From NCBI GenBank assembly GCA_944321825.1, contig CALUMU010000005.1, positions 1 through 64,000 of the forward strand: DNA of 64,000 bases, in the 5' to 3' direction. Below, one piece after another: positions 9,701 to 17,314 of this stretch; position 1 is the stretch's first letter; each line of letters begins with the position of its first letter. The notes beneath the pieces were generated by a model, which did not search any database, was not told the origin of the DNA, and saw nothing but the letters and a program-made list of their open reading frames with translations. The stretch comes from Candidatus Amulumruptor caecigallinarius. Its GTDB lineage: Bacteria; Bacteroidota; Bacteroidia; Bacteroidales; Muribaculaceae. Both the position numbers and the translations under genes were made by a program.

Positions 9701-9835
9701 AACAAATCCATCGGTATAGGCACCTGCGGAGGCATGATCATAGGCATATTAGCGTTGCTGTTTCTTGTACCTGTGCTGTTTGTGGTGTTCCAGTGGTTAG
9801 AGGAGCGCGTCATGCCCAAGCGTAAGCGTCACTGA
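6701..9835 (+). CDS. RND efflux pump inner-membrane transporter (HAE1 type)
   Basis: 1044 aa, the full length of AcrB-like proteins, which export hydrophobic compounds by proton antiport across the Gram-negative envelope. The N-terminus matches the family (FVDRPIF, QYPEIAPP). TM4 has the proton-relay aspartates in GTVVDDAIVVVEAV and TM10 the conserved Lys in GMLAKTAILLTEYA. Two large periplasmic loops (about 40-330 and 560-870) are complete. Unusually, no membrane-fusion protein or TolC-like gene is adjacent on either side, so partners must come from elsewhere. No clear TAnnTTTG box was found in the 140-bp upstream gap. Confidence 0.95.
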   Translation: MNSRIFVDRPIFSAVISVAIVIIGIISLSQLPMEQYPEIAPPTISVRASYTGANAETVQKSVIVPLEEAINGVEDMMYMVSTATNSGMANIQIYFRQGTDGDIAMVNVQNRIASAQGLLPAEVTRSGVNVGKRQTSRIKTIALYSPDDSYDEKFINNYMKINIEPRLSRVSGVGEVDVRGANYSMRIWLDPAKMASYGLVPSDIQQILDEQNLEKATGTLGADTDNTYRYVLKYRGRYEDVNEFENLVIRAGKDGTVLRLRDVARIELGQQGYDFVGRVNGHPGTTASISQTAGSNANEIIIEVDKVMEEIAATLPSGLELVSLMSTKDFLDASISKVVQTLIEAIILVILVVYVFLQSFRSTFIPLIGIIVSLIGTFAFLHIAGFSINMITLFALVLVIGTVVDDAIVVVEAVQARFDAGERSPYRATLGAMKDIATALVTTTFVFMAVFIPVSFMGGTTGVFYRQFGLTMAVAVGISLINAMTLSPALCALMLTPHGEKTAKAKTKRSFSTRFHDVFDRFFVRLSNHYVHGVAWMLRHKWLTGVLVIISSCGLAWLLANTKTGLVPSEDMSSINIDVQMPPGSNLSTTMQMMEEIDSRIRDIPQIEIYSRTTGFGSITGQSVTAGTFDIRLKNWKYRTGKDDDVQAVIAEIYRRTADITSAKIQVFTRGMIPGYGATNGFELYVQDHNGGEIEDLKNITFNFLEQLNKRPEISRATTSFDTKYPQYMVEVDAAACKRNGISPSDVLDVLQGYIGGIYASNLNKFSKLYRVMVQASPEYRLDTHALASMFVRNSAGEMSPISQYITVERVFGTESLSRFNLFPAIRVNGNAAPGYSSGQAITAVKEVAAQTLPMGYGFEFSGMAREEASSGAGTVTIFIICVVFIYLILCSLYESLFIPIAIIVSVPFGLAGSLLFANLSGLENNIYLQVGLLMLIGMLAKTAILLTEYASERRRSGMSIVASALSAARVRLRPILMTSLTLIFGMLPMAFASGVGANGNKSIGIGTCGGMIIGILALLFLVPVLFVVFQWLEERVMPKRKRH

Positions 9836-9892
9836 TAAAAAAAGCACATAATTTTTGATGTCAAGTGCAACCTGCCAGACATTACGTGCATC

Positions 9893-9917
9893 TAATGTAT
9901 GAAAACAACATACATTA
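9893..9917. promoter_or_regulatory. 9-bp perfect inverted repeat before the DUF6249-sigma operon
   Basis: TAATGTATG and CATACATTA are separated by AAAACAA, 22 nt before the ATG at 9940. The symmetry and position suit an operator or a small leader hairpin. A near-consensus -7 box (TAATTTTTG, one base too many) lies at 9849-9857, which would place this repeat in the leader. Confidence 0.35.
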
Positions 9918-9939
9918 AACACAAAACACCACATTTAAT

Positions 9940-10575
9940 ATGAAACATACAGTATTCTCCCTCTTTTTGGCACTCTTCGCCTTCTGCGCACTGCCTTCAC
10001 TCTCGCTTGCAGCCAATCCTGCCGCAGCCAACGATTCAGCCGACATTGCTCTCGAAAAAGCCCTTGCCGACCTGCGCAACGGCAGCGACACAGCAAACAC
10101 TCAGGACGAAACCAAGGTAGAAGAAGTGACATTCGACAACGGCAGCGGTGTCAGCATATCGTCAAAAGACATCAGCAATGATGTACTCGACGGTCTAAGA
10201 GACTTTGACACCGACGACTCTGAGGCTGCCGTTGCCGTACTCGCCATTTTGGGCATATTCTTCATGCCGTTTATCATGGTTATCGGTGTGGTATGGGTAA
10301 TCTGCGCCTACCGCGCCAATGAACGCCGGCAGCGATACACTCTGGTTTCCAAAGCCATCGACAACAACTATCCCCTGCCCCCTACGGTATTCGAGCGCAA
10401 TATGAAATCACCGATACGCTCATCGGCTTACCTGCTGGCGGTCGGACTGGCTGTCATAATATTCTTCATCTGCGTGGGTGAATGGACTATAGGATTGGCC
10501 ATCGGGTGTATCCCGATTCTGATAGGTGCAGCTAAATTTACCGCTTACAACCTCGAGAACAAAGACCGTCAATGA
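9940..10575 (+). CDS. DUF6249-type membrane protein
   Basis: 211 aa. A cleavable signal peptide (SLFLALFAFCALPSLSLA) precedes a polar region of about 75 residues, then a TM helix (AVLAILGIFFMPFIMVIGVVW), a short loop with charged residues (RANERRQRY), and two more hydrophobic stretches near the C-terminus. The part from the first TM onward resembles DUF6249. Its stop overlaps the start of the sigma factor in ATGA, so the two are translationally coupled. A role in sensing or restraining the sigma factor is inference from gene order. Confidence 0.8.
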   Translation: MKHTVFSLFLALFAFCALPSLSLAANPAAANDSADIALEKALADLRNGSDTANTQDETKVEEVTFDNGSGVSISSKDISNDVLDGLRDFDTDDSEAAVAVLAILGIFFMPFIMVIGVVWVICAYRANERRQRYTLVSKAIDNNYPLPPTVFERNMKSPIRSSAYLLAVGLAVIIFFICVGEWTIGLAIGCIPILIGAAKFTAYNLENKDRQ

Positions 10576-11087
10576 CACGTCTTGAGGAAATATCCCTCGT
10601 GGCAAGGTGCGTCGGGTTCGATGACCGACGCGCCTTCGCCCGATTGGTCGACGAGTACCACCAGCCTCTGTTGAGGTTTCTGACCGGAATGTGCGGCGAC
10701 GAGATTCTGGCCGCCGATTTGGCGCAGGAGACTTTCATCAAGGCTTGGAAAGGGCTTAAGTCATGGGTAGGCAGTGGACGCTTCTCGACGTGGCTGTTTG
10801 CCATCGGCCTCAACGAGTTCCGCAGCCACGCCCGTTCGTCACGCACCGAGGTTTCAGCCGATGAAATCCCGGAGGCTGGAGCCGAACCGCTCAAAGGCAT
10901 AGATGCCCGCATGGATCTGAACGCAGCCCTGAAATATCTCAGCGAGACACAGAGAGCGGTGGTATTGCTGTTCTACTACCGCGACCTGCCCATCAAAAAG
11001 ATTGCAGCCATAACCAACATGCCCGAAAACACCGTCAAGAGCCACCTGCAACGGGCACGAGCGGTGCTGAAACAGATATTGAACTGA
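10572..11087 (+). CDS. ECF-type RNA polymerase sigma-70 factor
   Basis: 171 aa. Region 2 (about 20-85) shows DLAQETFIKAWKGL and FSTWLFAIGLNEFRSH; region 4 (about 115-168) ends in the helix-turn-helix IKKIAAITNMPENTVKSHLQRAR. It directs RNA polymerase to a small regulon. It overlaps the DUF6249 gene by 4 nt and is followed after 53 nt by a small membrane protein that may act as an anti-sigma factor. There is no FecR/SusC pair, so this is not the usual polysaccharide-utilisation sigma arrangement. Confidence 0.93.
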   Translation: MTRLEEISLVARCVGFDDRRAFARLVDEYHQPLLRFLTGMCGDEILAADLAQETFIKAWKGLKSWVGSGRFSTWLFAIGLNEFRSHARSSRTEVSADEIPEAGAEPLKGIDARMDLNAALKYLSETQRAVVLLFYYRDLPIKKIAAITNMPENTVKSHLQRARAVLKQILN

Positions 11088-11140
11088 TTTAAACTGGTTT
11101 AAAAATATTAATTCAGTCCATTACAACATCGTTAGAAATT

Positions 11141-11452
11141 ATGAAACACGACAAAAATACCGACTCCCAGCTCCGGGAACTGTTTAAAGCAGACCTCGCC
11201 GACGGTCCACGCGACCCGGATTTCACACGCAAAGTGATGAACCGTCTGCCTGACCGCAAACCCGCAGGATGGACCCGCAAACTTATGACAGCTGTCTACA
11301 TCATAGCCGTCATCATAGCCGTCACACTATTCGTACATGTGACTAAAGGCATCAATCCCGACACTCTGAAAGACCCGATGACCCTTTTGACCTACTTCGG
11401 GATGCTGGCTACATACTTCACGACAATGGCCCTGTCACGGTCACGCACGTAA
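11141..11452 (+). CDS. Small membrane protein, possible anti-sigma factor (DUF5056-like)
   Basis: 103 aa. A charged N-terminal half (LRELFKADLADGPRDPDF, VMNRLPDRK) precedes two hydrophobic segments (LMTAVYIIAVIIAVTLFV at about 48-65 and LLTYFGMLATYFTTMAL near the end). A short cytoplasmic N-terminus plus membrane helices after an ECF sigma gene is the layout of small anti-sigma factors, and it resembles Bacteroidetes DUF5056 proteins. It has no ZAS zinc motif. Its last 12 nt overlap the 3' end of the convergent acyltransferase gene. Confidence 0.7.
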   Translation: MKHDKNTDSQLRELFKADLADGPRDPDFTRKVMNRLPDRKPAGWTRKLMTAVYIIAVIIAVTLFVHVTKGINPDTLKDPMTLLTYFGMLATYFTTMALSRSRT

Positions 11453-12538
11453 CCCTACAGCCCATGGCATATAACGCCTCAGAAGTTTGTCGGCCAAAGG
11501 GAGGACGACCACACATAACAACGCCATAGCACACGGGAGAGGCAATACCGGATGTGTCCACCCCATTTTCTCATACACGAACACAACACTTGTCAAGACA
11601 ATGAAGTGTCCGCAATAATATGTCATGGAATTTCGCCCGATATATCCGAGATTGAATATCCTGAAAAACCATTGCGGCATACGACCTATGAGATTGTTAC
11701 ATGCTATTACACCTGCTATCCACAAGGGTAGAGCCGTAAGCCACGCAAGCCACTGTGAAGTCAATCCAGCACGTGAAAAGTTCATGGTAAAGCCGTCGTC
11801 GATACATAACGCAGTCAAATATATCGCAAATGAAACGAGATATAATTGCCATCGGTATTGCGACTCTCTAAGCTGAGCACCAAGCGCATAAAGAGACAAG
11901 CCCATCAAACCTTGTGGAAGAGCTATAAAAACATATTGGGGATTTGATACCGAGTGATATACAGCATAATACGCGGCAGCAAGCAGCCATCCAACCGCAG
12001 CTATGGTATAATTATTCCGCAAATATCGTTTGGCAACGGGATACATTAGCCGGCAGATAATCAATGCAATCAAGAACCATATCGGTCCATCATTAGGAAT
12101 GTAACCTAATTGATAGAATCTCATAATCGTCGCACCAAGAAGCCAATGCAACGACCATCCATGACTGGACATGTATCCCGGAGCCCATAATACCCAACTC
12201 AATATGGAAAAAAACAGATATGGCACCACAAGGCTTGACAATACCTTCCTGTATGACGCACGCATAGACCTGTCCTTCTCAAAAGACCCCGACTTGAAAA
12301 AGAACCATGCCATATAGAAATAGAATATTTTTCCGCCTCCGCACTCACGCCACCAGAAAGATTGATGAGACAAGTCATCAATATGCTGGACTATCACAAC
12401 CAGCGTCAACAATCCCGCTATCCAGTCAATCGAATGGTTTCGAGTAGCATCTGTGGCACTCTTATTATCGGCATGACGCCCATCGCCACATAAGCCACGC
12501 GCACCACTGGGGGGGGTATTCATCTGATATTCAGACAT
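11441..12538 (-). CDS. Acyltransferase 3-family membrane protein with C8 tract
   Basis: 365 aa with about ten hydrophobic segments, in the style of acyltransferase family 3 enzymes that transfer acetyl or other acyl groups to surface sugars. The DWIAGLLTLVVIVQHIDD segment carries the early His typical of the family. The first 35 residues are polar. Codons 8-10 contain eight consecutive C on the coding strand (12509-12516), so slippage would shift the frame almost at the start. The ATG follows the panE-like stop directly (TAAATG), so it is probably the third gene of the typA transcript. The substrate is unknown. Confidence 0.82.
   Translation of the reverse strand: MSEYQMNTPPSGARGLCGDGRHADNKSATDATRNHSIDWIAGLLTLVVIVQHIDDLSHQSFWWRECGGGKIFYFYMAWFFFKSGSFEKDRSMRASYRKVLSSLVVPYLFFSILSWVLWAPGYMSSHGWSLHWLLGATIMRFYQLGYIPNDGPIWFLIALIICRLMYPVAKRYLRNNYTIAAVGWLLAAAYYAVYHSVSNPQYVFIALPQGLMGLSLYALGAQLRESQYRWQLYLVSFAIYLTALCIDDGFTMNFSRAGLTSQWLAWLTALPLWIAGVIACNNLIGRMPQWFFRIFNLGYIGRNSMTYYCGHFIVLTSVVFVYEKMGWTHPVLPLPCAMALLCVVVLPLADKLLRRYMPWAVGLRA
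12509..12516 (-). repeat. C8 homopolymer at the 5' end of the acyltransferase gene
   Basis: Eight G on the plus strand, read as ACC CCC CCC in codons 8-10 of the gene. It is the type of tract that can change length by slipped-strand mispairing. Confidence 0.7.
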
Positions 12539-13471
12539 TTACACAAACAAGTATTTTTCTTGCAGGAAGCGCAGCTCGGCTTCTAACATCTCAAGGGACA
12601 CCATCGGCGCACCAGCCTCGCGGGCCATGGCGAGCGGACGCGAGTATAGATACTCTATCTCCATCGGACGGTGGAAGTCGTAGTCGAGTTTCATCGACGG
12701 AGAGTATGGGGTCATCTCGTCGGTGTTACGAATCATCTGGTCGGCAAACTCCTCCGTGATGGCAGTCACGCCACACGCATTAGCCGCATGTATCACCTCA
12801 AGCATCTGACGGCGGATGAGCGCACGTGTGGCCGGATGTTTCAGCAGCTGGTCGGTCTGCGCTCCGAGGGCTACAGTCATACCGTTGAAAGGCATATTCC
12901 ATACAGCCTTGCGCCAGCGGGCTTCCTCATAATCGACCATACGTGCAGTTATACCCGCTGCCTGCATGTCGTCGGCTACCACCTTGGCATCATCGTCCGA
13001 GCCTACGGAGTAATTGCCGAGGTTGATATGTCCGTAACACTGGTGGTCGATATGTCCAGGTCCGCGCTTGGCAGAGCAAATGAATGCCAGACCCGCCATC
13101 AGACGTGCATCGGGAAGCATCCTTTGGACATCAGCCTCTACTCCGATACCATTCTGTATCAGCAGCACCACAGGCTTGCGCCCATCATCCGCCTTGTCGA
13201 GCAGCGGACGCAACAGCGACGGAAGCAGATGGTTGTTGGTGGTCTTCAGCCCCACTATGACAACGTCTACCGCAGGCATATCTGCAGTAGACGTATAAGC
13301 ATTGACATTGTCAAGATGAAACGAACCGTCGCACGAGTCGACCTGCAGCCCGTTGCAGCGGACATAGTCGTAGTCGGTATGCAGCAGGAAGTGGACATCA
13401 CGGTCACTGCGGGCAAGCTTGCCACCGTAGTAGCCGCCGATGCCTCCTGTGCCTATGACAGCATATCTCAT
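12539..13471 (-). CDS. Ketopantoate reductase family protein (PanE/ApbA)
   Basis: 310 aa. The N-terminal NADPH-binding fold begins GTGGIGGYYGG, followed by the C-terminal helical domain with the catalytic Lys in WRKAVWNMPFNGM (about 176-188). The family reduces 2-dehydropantoate to pantoate for coenzyme A synthesis, but many paralogs act on other 2-oxo acids, so panE is not assigned firmly. It follows typA by 11 nt and abuts the acyltransferase, so it lies in the same transcription unit. No signal peptide; cytoplasmic. Confidence 0.88.
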   Translation of the reverse strand: MRYAVIGTGGIGGYYGGKLARSDRDVHFLLHTDYDYVRCNGLQVDSCDGSFHLDNVNAYTSTADMPAVDVVIVGLKTTNNHLLPSLLRPLLDKADDGRKPVVLLIQNGIGVEADVQRMLPDARLMAGLAFICSAKRGPGHIDHQCYGHINLGNYSVGSDDDAKVVADDMQAAGITARMVDYEEARWRKAVWNMPFNGMTVALGAQTDQLLKHPATRALIRRQMLEVIHAANACGVTAITEEFADQMIRNTDEMTPYSPSMKLDYDFHRPMEIEYLYSRPLAMAREAGAPMVSLEMLEAELRFLQEKYLFV

Positions 13472-13482
13472 AAATAACTAAA

Positions 13483-15279
13483 TCACTTGTTGGCCCGTTT
13501 GCGTTCGGTCTCGTCAAGGATGATTTTGCGTATGCGCAGATGGTTAGGTGTCACCTCCACATATTCATCCCCCTTTATGTATTCAAGAGCTTCCTCAAGG
13601 CTGAACACCACAGGCGGTATGATACGCGCCTTGTCGTCGGCTCCCGATGCACGCATGTTGGTGAGCTTCTTGCTTTTTGTGACATTGACCACGATGTCGT
13701 TGTCCTTGGCGTTTTCGCCCACTACCTGACCGGCGTACACTTCCTCCTGGGGGAATATGAAGAAACGTCCGCGATCCTGAAGCTTGTCTATGGCATAAGC
13801 ATAAGCCGTACCGCCCTCCATGGCTATGAGCGAGCCGTTGGTGCGACGCTCTATATCACCTTTCCAAGGCTGGTATTCGTAGAAACGGTGTGCCATGATA
13901 GCCTCTCCGGCCGAAGCGGTGAGCACATTGTTGCGCAGACCGATGATGCCACGCGAAGGGATGGTAAATTCCATATGGATGCGGTCGTTCTGGGCATTCA
14001 TCGTCAGCATCTCGCCCTTGCGACGCGTGACCATGTCTATGATTTTGCTGGAATATTCTTCAGGGACATTGATGGTGAGCAGTTCTACCGGCTCACATTT
14101 CTGTCCGTCGATTTCCTTGATGATAACCTGCGGCTGACCGACCTGCAACTCGTAACCCTCGCGGCGCATAGTCTCTATAAGCACCGACAGGTGAAGCACG
14201 CCTCGGCCATAAACGGTCCATACATCCTCATGGGGATCTTTGTGTACCCTCAAAGCCAGATTGCGGTCAAGTTCTTTGGTCAGGCGTTCGGCTATGTGGC
14301 GAGAGGTCACATACTTGCCGTCACGACCGAAGAATGGACTGTCGTTAATAGTGAACGTCATCGACATGGTAGGCTCGTCGATAGCGATGCGGGGCAAAGC
14401 CTCGGGTGCGGACGCATCTGCCACGGTGTCACCGATCTCAAAACCATCGATGCCCACCAATGCGCATATATCGCCGCTCTGTACACTCTGCACCTTCTTG
14501 CGCCCCATGCCTTCAAATACGTGCAGCTCTTTGATGCGCTGCTTGACAGTCGAACCGTCCTTCTTCATCAGCACTATATCCTGACCCTCGCGGAACTCGC
14601 CACGATGCACACGGCCTATAGCGATACGGCCTACATAGCTTGAGAAATCAAGCGAAGTCACGAGCATCTGCGCCGGGCCCTCGATAGTCTCAGGAGCGGG
14701 GATATATTTGATGATAGCATCCAATACCGCACAGATATTGTCGGTAGGCTTGCGCCAGTCATCGCTCATCCAACCCTGCTTGGCCGAACCGTAGACCGTC
14801 GGGAAATCGAGCTGGTCCTCGGTCGCGTCAAGATTAAACATCAGGTCAAACACCATCTCCTGCACCTCATCGGGGCGGCAGTTGGGCTTATCGACCTTGT
14901 TTATGACCACTACGGGTTTGAGCCCCATCTGGATAGCCTTCTGGAGTACGAACCGGGTCTGGGGCATAGGACCCTCAAAGGCATCCACGAGCAGCAGGCA
15001 TCCGTCGGCCATATTGAGCACACGCTCCACCTCGCCTCCGAAATCGGCGTGTCCCGGGGTGTCGATGATGTTGATTTTGCAATCCTTATAGTTGATTGAT
15101 ACGTTTTTCGACAGAATGGTTATGCCGCGCTCACGCTCAAGGTCGTTGTTGTCAAGGATGAGCTCGCCGGCATTTTGGTTCTCTCGAAACAGATGCCCGG
15201 CAAGGAGCATTTTGTCCACGAGGGTAGTTTTACCGTGGTCCACATGGGCAATGATGGCGATATTGCGGATGTTTTGCAT
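13483..15279 (-). CDS. typA: Translational GTPase TypA/BipA
   Basis: 598 aa, the expected length. G1 AHVDHGKTT, G2 RGITI, G3 DTPGHADF, G4 NKVDK; then domains II, III, V and the BipA-specific C-terminal domain with the ARIIPP segment. BipA binds the ribosome like EF-G and supports assembly of the 50S subunit, especially at low temperature or under stress. It is the first gene of the typA, panE-like, acyltransferase unit. The leader has a 15-bp inverted repeat whose 3' arm ends at the start codon (15279-15363), and a TAACTTTG box lies 157 nt upstream. Confidence 0.97.
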   Translation of the reverse strand: MQNIRNIAIIAHVDHGKTTLVDKMLLAGHLFRENQNAGELILDNNDLERERGITILSKNVSINYKDCKINIIDTPGHADFGGEVERVLNMADGCLLLVDAFEGPMPQTRFVLQKAIQMGLKPVVVINKVDKPNCRPDEVQEMVFDLMFNLDATEDQLDFPTVYGSAKQGWMSDDWRKPTDNICAVLDAIIKYIPAPETIEGPAQMLVTSLDFSSYVGRIAIGRVHRGEFREGQDIVLMKKDGSTVKQRIKELHVFEGMGRKKVQSVQSGDICALVGIDGFEIGDTVADASAPEALPRIAIDEPTMSMTFTINDSPFFGRDGKYVTSRHIAERLTKELDRNLALRVHKDPHEDVWTVYGRGVLHLSVLIETMRREGYELQVGQPQVIIKEIDGQKCEPVELLTINVPEEYSSKIIDMVTRRKGEMLTMNAQNDRIHMEFTIPSRGIIGLRNNVLTASAGEAIMAHRFYEYQPWKGDIERRTNGSLIAMEGGTAYAYAIDKLQDRGRFFIFPQEEVYAGQVVGENAKDNDIVVNVTKSKKLTNMRASGADDKARIIPPVVFSLEEALEYIKGDEYVEVTPNHLRIRKIILDETERKRANK

Positions 15280-15363
15280 AAGTAACTGTTCAAATTAAAA
15301 CGAAATTATGACTTTGTAAATTGTAACCGTTCTTTTATATGCCTTTAATTGAACAGTTACTTA
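15279..15363 (-). promoter_or_regulatory. Inverted repeat in the typA leader, reaching the start codon
   Basis: TAAGTAACTGTTCAA at 15279-15293 and its exact reverse complement at 15349-15363 could pair in the mRNA leader around a 55-nt loop. The 3' arm occupies the bases immediately before the ATG, so pairing would hide the ribosome-binding region. Confidence 0.5.
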
Positions 15364-15435
15364 CCTTTTATGGAAACTTATATATGATACTTGAAACATG
15401 GACCGACAGTGCGGCCTCTGCCATAAATCAGTCTG

Positions 15436-15443
15436 CAAAGTTA
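15436..15443 (-). promoter_or_regulatory. Bacteroidales -7 box (TAACTTTG) of the typA unit
   Basis: TAACTTTG on the minus strand, 157 nt before the typA ATG. It would give a leader of about 150 nt that includes the inverted repeat. No -33 element at standard spacing was found. Confidence 0.45.
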
Positions 15444-15515
15444 CGCATTTTTCACCAAACCCACCCCCATTTCCCCAATATTACTTCACACAAAAATCCC
15501 GAAGCCCCTGCAAAA

Positions 15516-15550
15516 TAGGAGTCTTAGGCGTCCTATGAGTCCTATTTATT
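15516..15550. repeat. Left flanking copy of a TCCTA-rich direct repeat
   Basis: Units of the type TAGGAGTC/AGTCCTATTTAT. It is closely similar to the copy at 16190-16227 on the other side of the four-helix-bundle gene and contains that gene's stop codon. Confidence 0.65.
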
Positions 15551-16117
15551 ACCGCCATATTTGTCTTTACGAGCCTCAAGGCGTGCACGAGCCATCTCTT
15601 CCTTGATGCCCCCTTTCTCTAAAAACTCGGTCTTAAGATGCTCTATCAGACCTCTCAGCAGCTTGTCGCATTGGAATATTAATGTTATAGCAATATTTGC
15701 TATGGCCGTATCGTTGCGTTTTTGAATGGCAGCTCTGTAATATGCAGAACCATTCTGTTGCGCACAAACTCTACGACATCGAATGCCTTTTTCACTGTTG
15801 ACGTTCCATTGCTCCAAATTTCTAACCCTCAGATAGTCTTTATAATCGAGAAGAAGCTCTTGAAGACTTGCACGTGCCACGTTTACAAGTTTTATTCCTG
15901 TTTCTTTGGATGTGGCACCTGCCTCAATACCTTCTGCAATGTTTTGCTTGCCGCTTCGAGCCGCCTGTATCATTTGGTCGATCGTTCGGTCGCCTTTAGA
16001 CAGGTAAGCGTGGGCAAAGTGGAATGTAACATCGTAGATACACTCACTTTTCTTATATGCCGTCAGGCTATCGTAGTTCGCTCTAATGGGAATAAAACCA
16101 TTGTCAACGTCTGTCAT
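15542..16117 (-). CDS. Four-helix-bundle protein (S23/IVS-type)
   Basis: 191 aa from the ATG at 16117; a GTG two codons earlier is less likely. The core (about 20-90) has the signature of the four-helix-bundle family found in 23S rRNA intervening sequences and as Avd-like partners of diversity-generating elements: IQAARSGKQNIAEGIEA and ELLLDYKDYLR. The C-terminal part (EHLKTEFLEKGGIKEEMARARLEARK) fits the suffix variant. A TACCTTTG box ends 5 nt before the ATG, so the mRNA may be leaderless. Nearly identical repeats flank the gene, suggesting a mobile cassette. The biochemical role is unknown. Confidence 0.82.
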   Translation of the reverse strand: MTDVDNGFIPIRANYDSLTAYKKSECIYDVTFHFAHAYLSKGDRTIDQMIQAARSGKQNIAEGIEAGATSKETGIKLVNVARASLQELLLDYKDYLRVRNLEQWNVNSEKGIRCRRVCAQQNGSAYYRAAIQKRNDTAIANIAITLIFQCDKLLRGLIEHLKTEFLEKGGIKEEMARARLEARKDKYGGNK

Positions 16118-16122
16118 AGGCA

Positions 16123-16130
16123 CAAAGGTA
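16123..16130 (-). promoter_or_regulatory. -7 box (TACCTTTG) very close to the four-helix-bundle start
   Basis: TACCTTTG on the minus strand ends 5 nt before the ATG at 16117. Transcription would start at or near the A of the ATG. Confidence 0.5.
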
Positions 16131-16189
16131 GGAAATCTGGTCTGACTTTTATGAGTTAACTCCCATTTTGTCAGGTTAAAAGTAAAATA

Positions 16190-16227
16190 TAGGAATCCTA
16201 AGAGACCTAAGAGTCCTATTTATCATT
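16190..16227. repeat. Right flanking copy of the TCCTA-rich direct repeat
   Basis: TAGGAATCCTAAGAGACCTA, then AGAGTCCTATTTATC. It matches the copy at 15516-15550 in unit type and in the shared end AGTCCTATTTAT, same orientation. Confidence 0.65.
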
Positions 16228-16259
16228 ACAGCCATGAAATTTTACTACAGCAGTGAAAT

Positions 16260-17300
16260 CTAATCAGGGGCGGTGGTGAGGAGGGCGACGGCGAAGTCGA
16301 GCATGGTGTCGCGGCCTTGGAGTGCTGCTGCGGGGTCGAGGTCTACGGCACACCCTTCGGTGGGCTCTACTCCCTGCTCTGTGCATATCCCCTTGGCATC
16401 GTACATCGGACAGGCGGAGAATCTTACGCCCCACCCATTGGGAATCTCGCTTGAAAACGGCATACCGCTGCCACCGCCTGTGGTCGCTCCAACGATTGTG
16501 ACATCAGGGAGATATTTCATTATGGAGACGAAATTGTTGGCTGCAGAATATGTGGACCGGTTGCACAGCACCACTACAGGCTTGCCCCACAACACGTGCG
16601 ACCCGCCAGCCGGACGGTAGTGTATCGGATAAGGCTCTGAAAAATCGTCATGCCCCGGACCTGTCTTGTGGCGGATTGAGCCTACTACCGTCTCCTGTGT
16701 GATGAAACGGCTTACAAGGGTCTCGACATTGGTCAAGTCGCCGCCGCCGTTGTCACGCACATCTATTATAAGTCCCTGTGCCGACGAAAGGTAATCAAGC
16801 ACATGGTCAAGATTGCCCTCGCCGAGGGTGACAGAAAACGAGCCATAATAGATATATCCGACATTTTGCGGCAATATGCCGTAAGTCATGCCGTTGACCT
16901 GCCGGTAATTGAAATTGAAATAATACTGCTCGACGAGACGCGCATCGTAGTTCTGGGGATAGTCGCTCCACCACTGTCGGTAATACGACACTTCAAAGGG
17001 TGACAGAAGGTTGGTATGCCCGTCACGCAGCTCTGCAAGCATGGCGGCACATACGTCAAACAGCTCGGCACTCGACATGTTATCGCTTATTTTAGCCGAA
17101 TAACGCTCATGTACTTCGTCCCAGTCCACACCTTTGTCGTCAAAGAAGCAATAGTGTTCGTCGACCACCGTCCACAGAGCCTCGAAATTGCCTCGTGCGT
17201 CATTATCCCACTGCTCTATCTCATGGCATGACGACAGAACCAACGAAGCAAACAGCGATATGATACAGACTGACAGATGGCGTAGCACGTGGTAAGGCAT
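16260..17300 (-). CDS. S41-family (C-terminal processing) peptidase lipoprotein
   Basis: 346 aa from the ATG at 17300. That start gives a type II signal peptide (SVCIISLFASLVLSSC), whereas the longer reading frame starts inside the preceding gene. An N-terminal helical Tricorn-core-like region (FEALWTVVDEHYCFFDDKG, ELRDGHTNL) is followed by the S41 domain with GLIIDVRDNGGGD and the nucleophile region STYSAANNF. I see no clear PDZ domain. Probably a lipid-anchored protease in the envelope. It lies 14 nt after the DUF3316 gene in the pyrH-frr-parC operon. Confidence 0.9.
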   Translation of the reverse strand: MPYHVLRHLSVCIISLFASLVLSSCHEIEQWDNDARGNFEALWTVVDEHYCFFDDKGVDWDEVHERYSAKISDNMSSAELFDVCAAMLAELRDGHTNLLSPFEVSYYRQWWSDYPQNYDARLVEQYYFNFNYRQVNGMTYGILPQNVGYIYYGSFSVTLGEGNLDHVLDYLSSAQGLIIDVRDNGGGDLTNVETLVSRFITQETVVGSIRHKTGPGHDDFSEPYPIHYRPAGGSHVLWGKPVVVLCNRSTYSAANNFVSIMKYLPDVTIVGATTGGGSGMPFSSEIPNGWGVRFSACPMYDAKGICTEQGVEPTEGCAVDLDPAAALQGRDTMLDFAVALLTTAPD

Positions 17301-17314
17301 AGTGTGTATGGCAA

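Noticed and set aside
13540..14643. Long plus-strand ORF opposite typA
   Set aside because: It is antisense to a certain GTPase gene, and its composition is that of a frame shadow in GC-rich codons.
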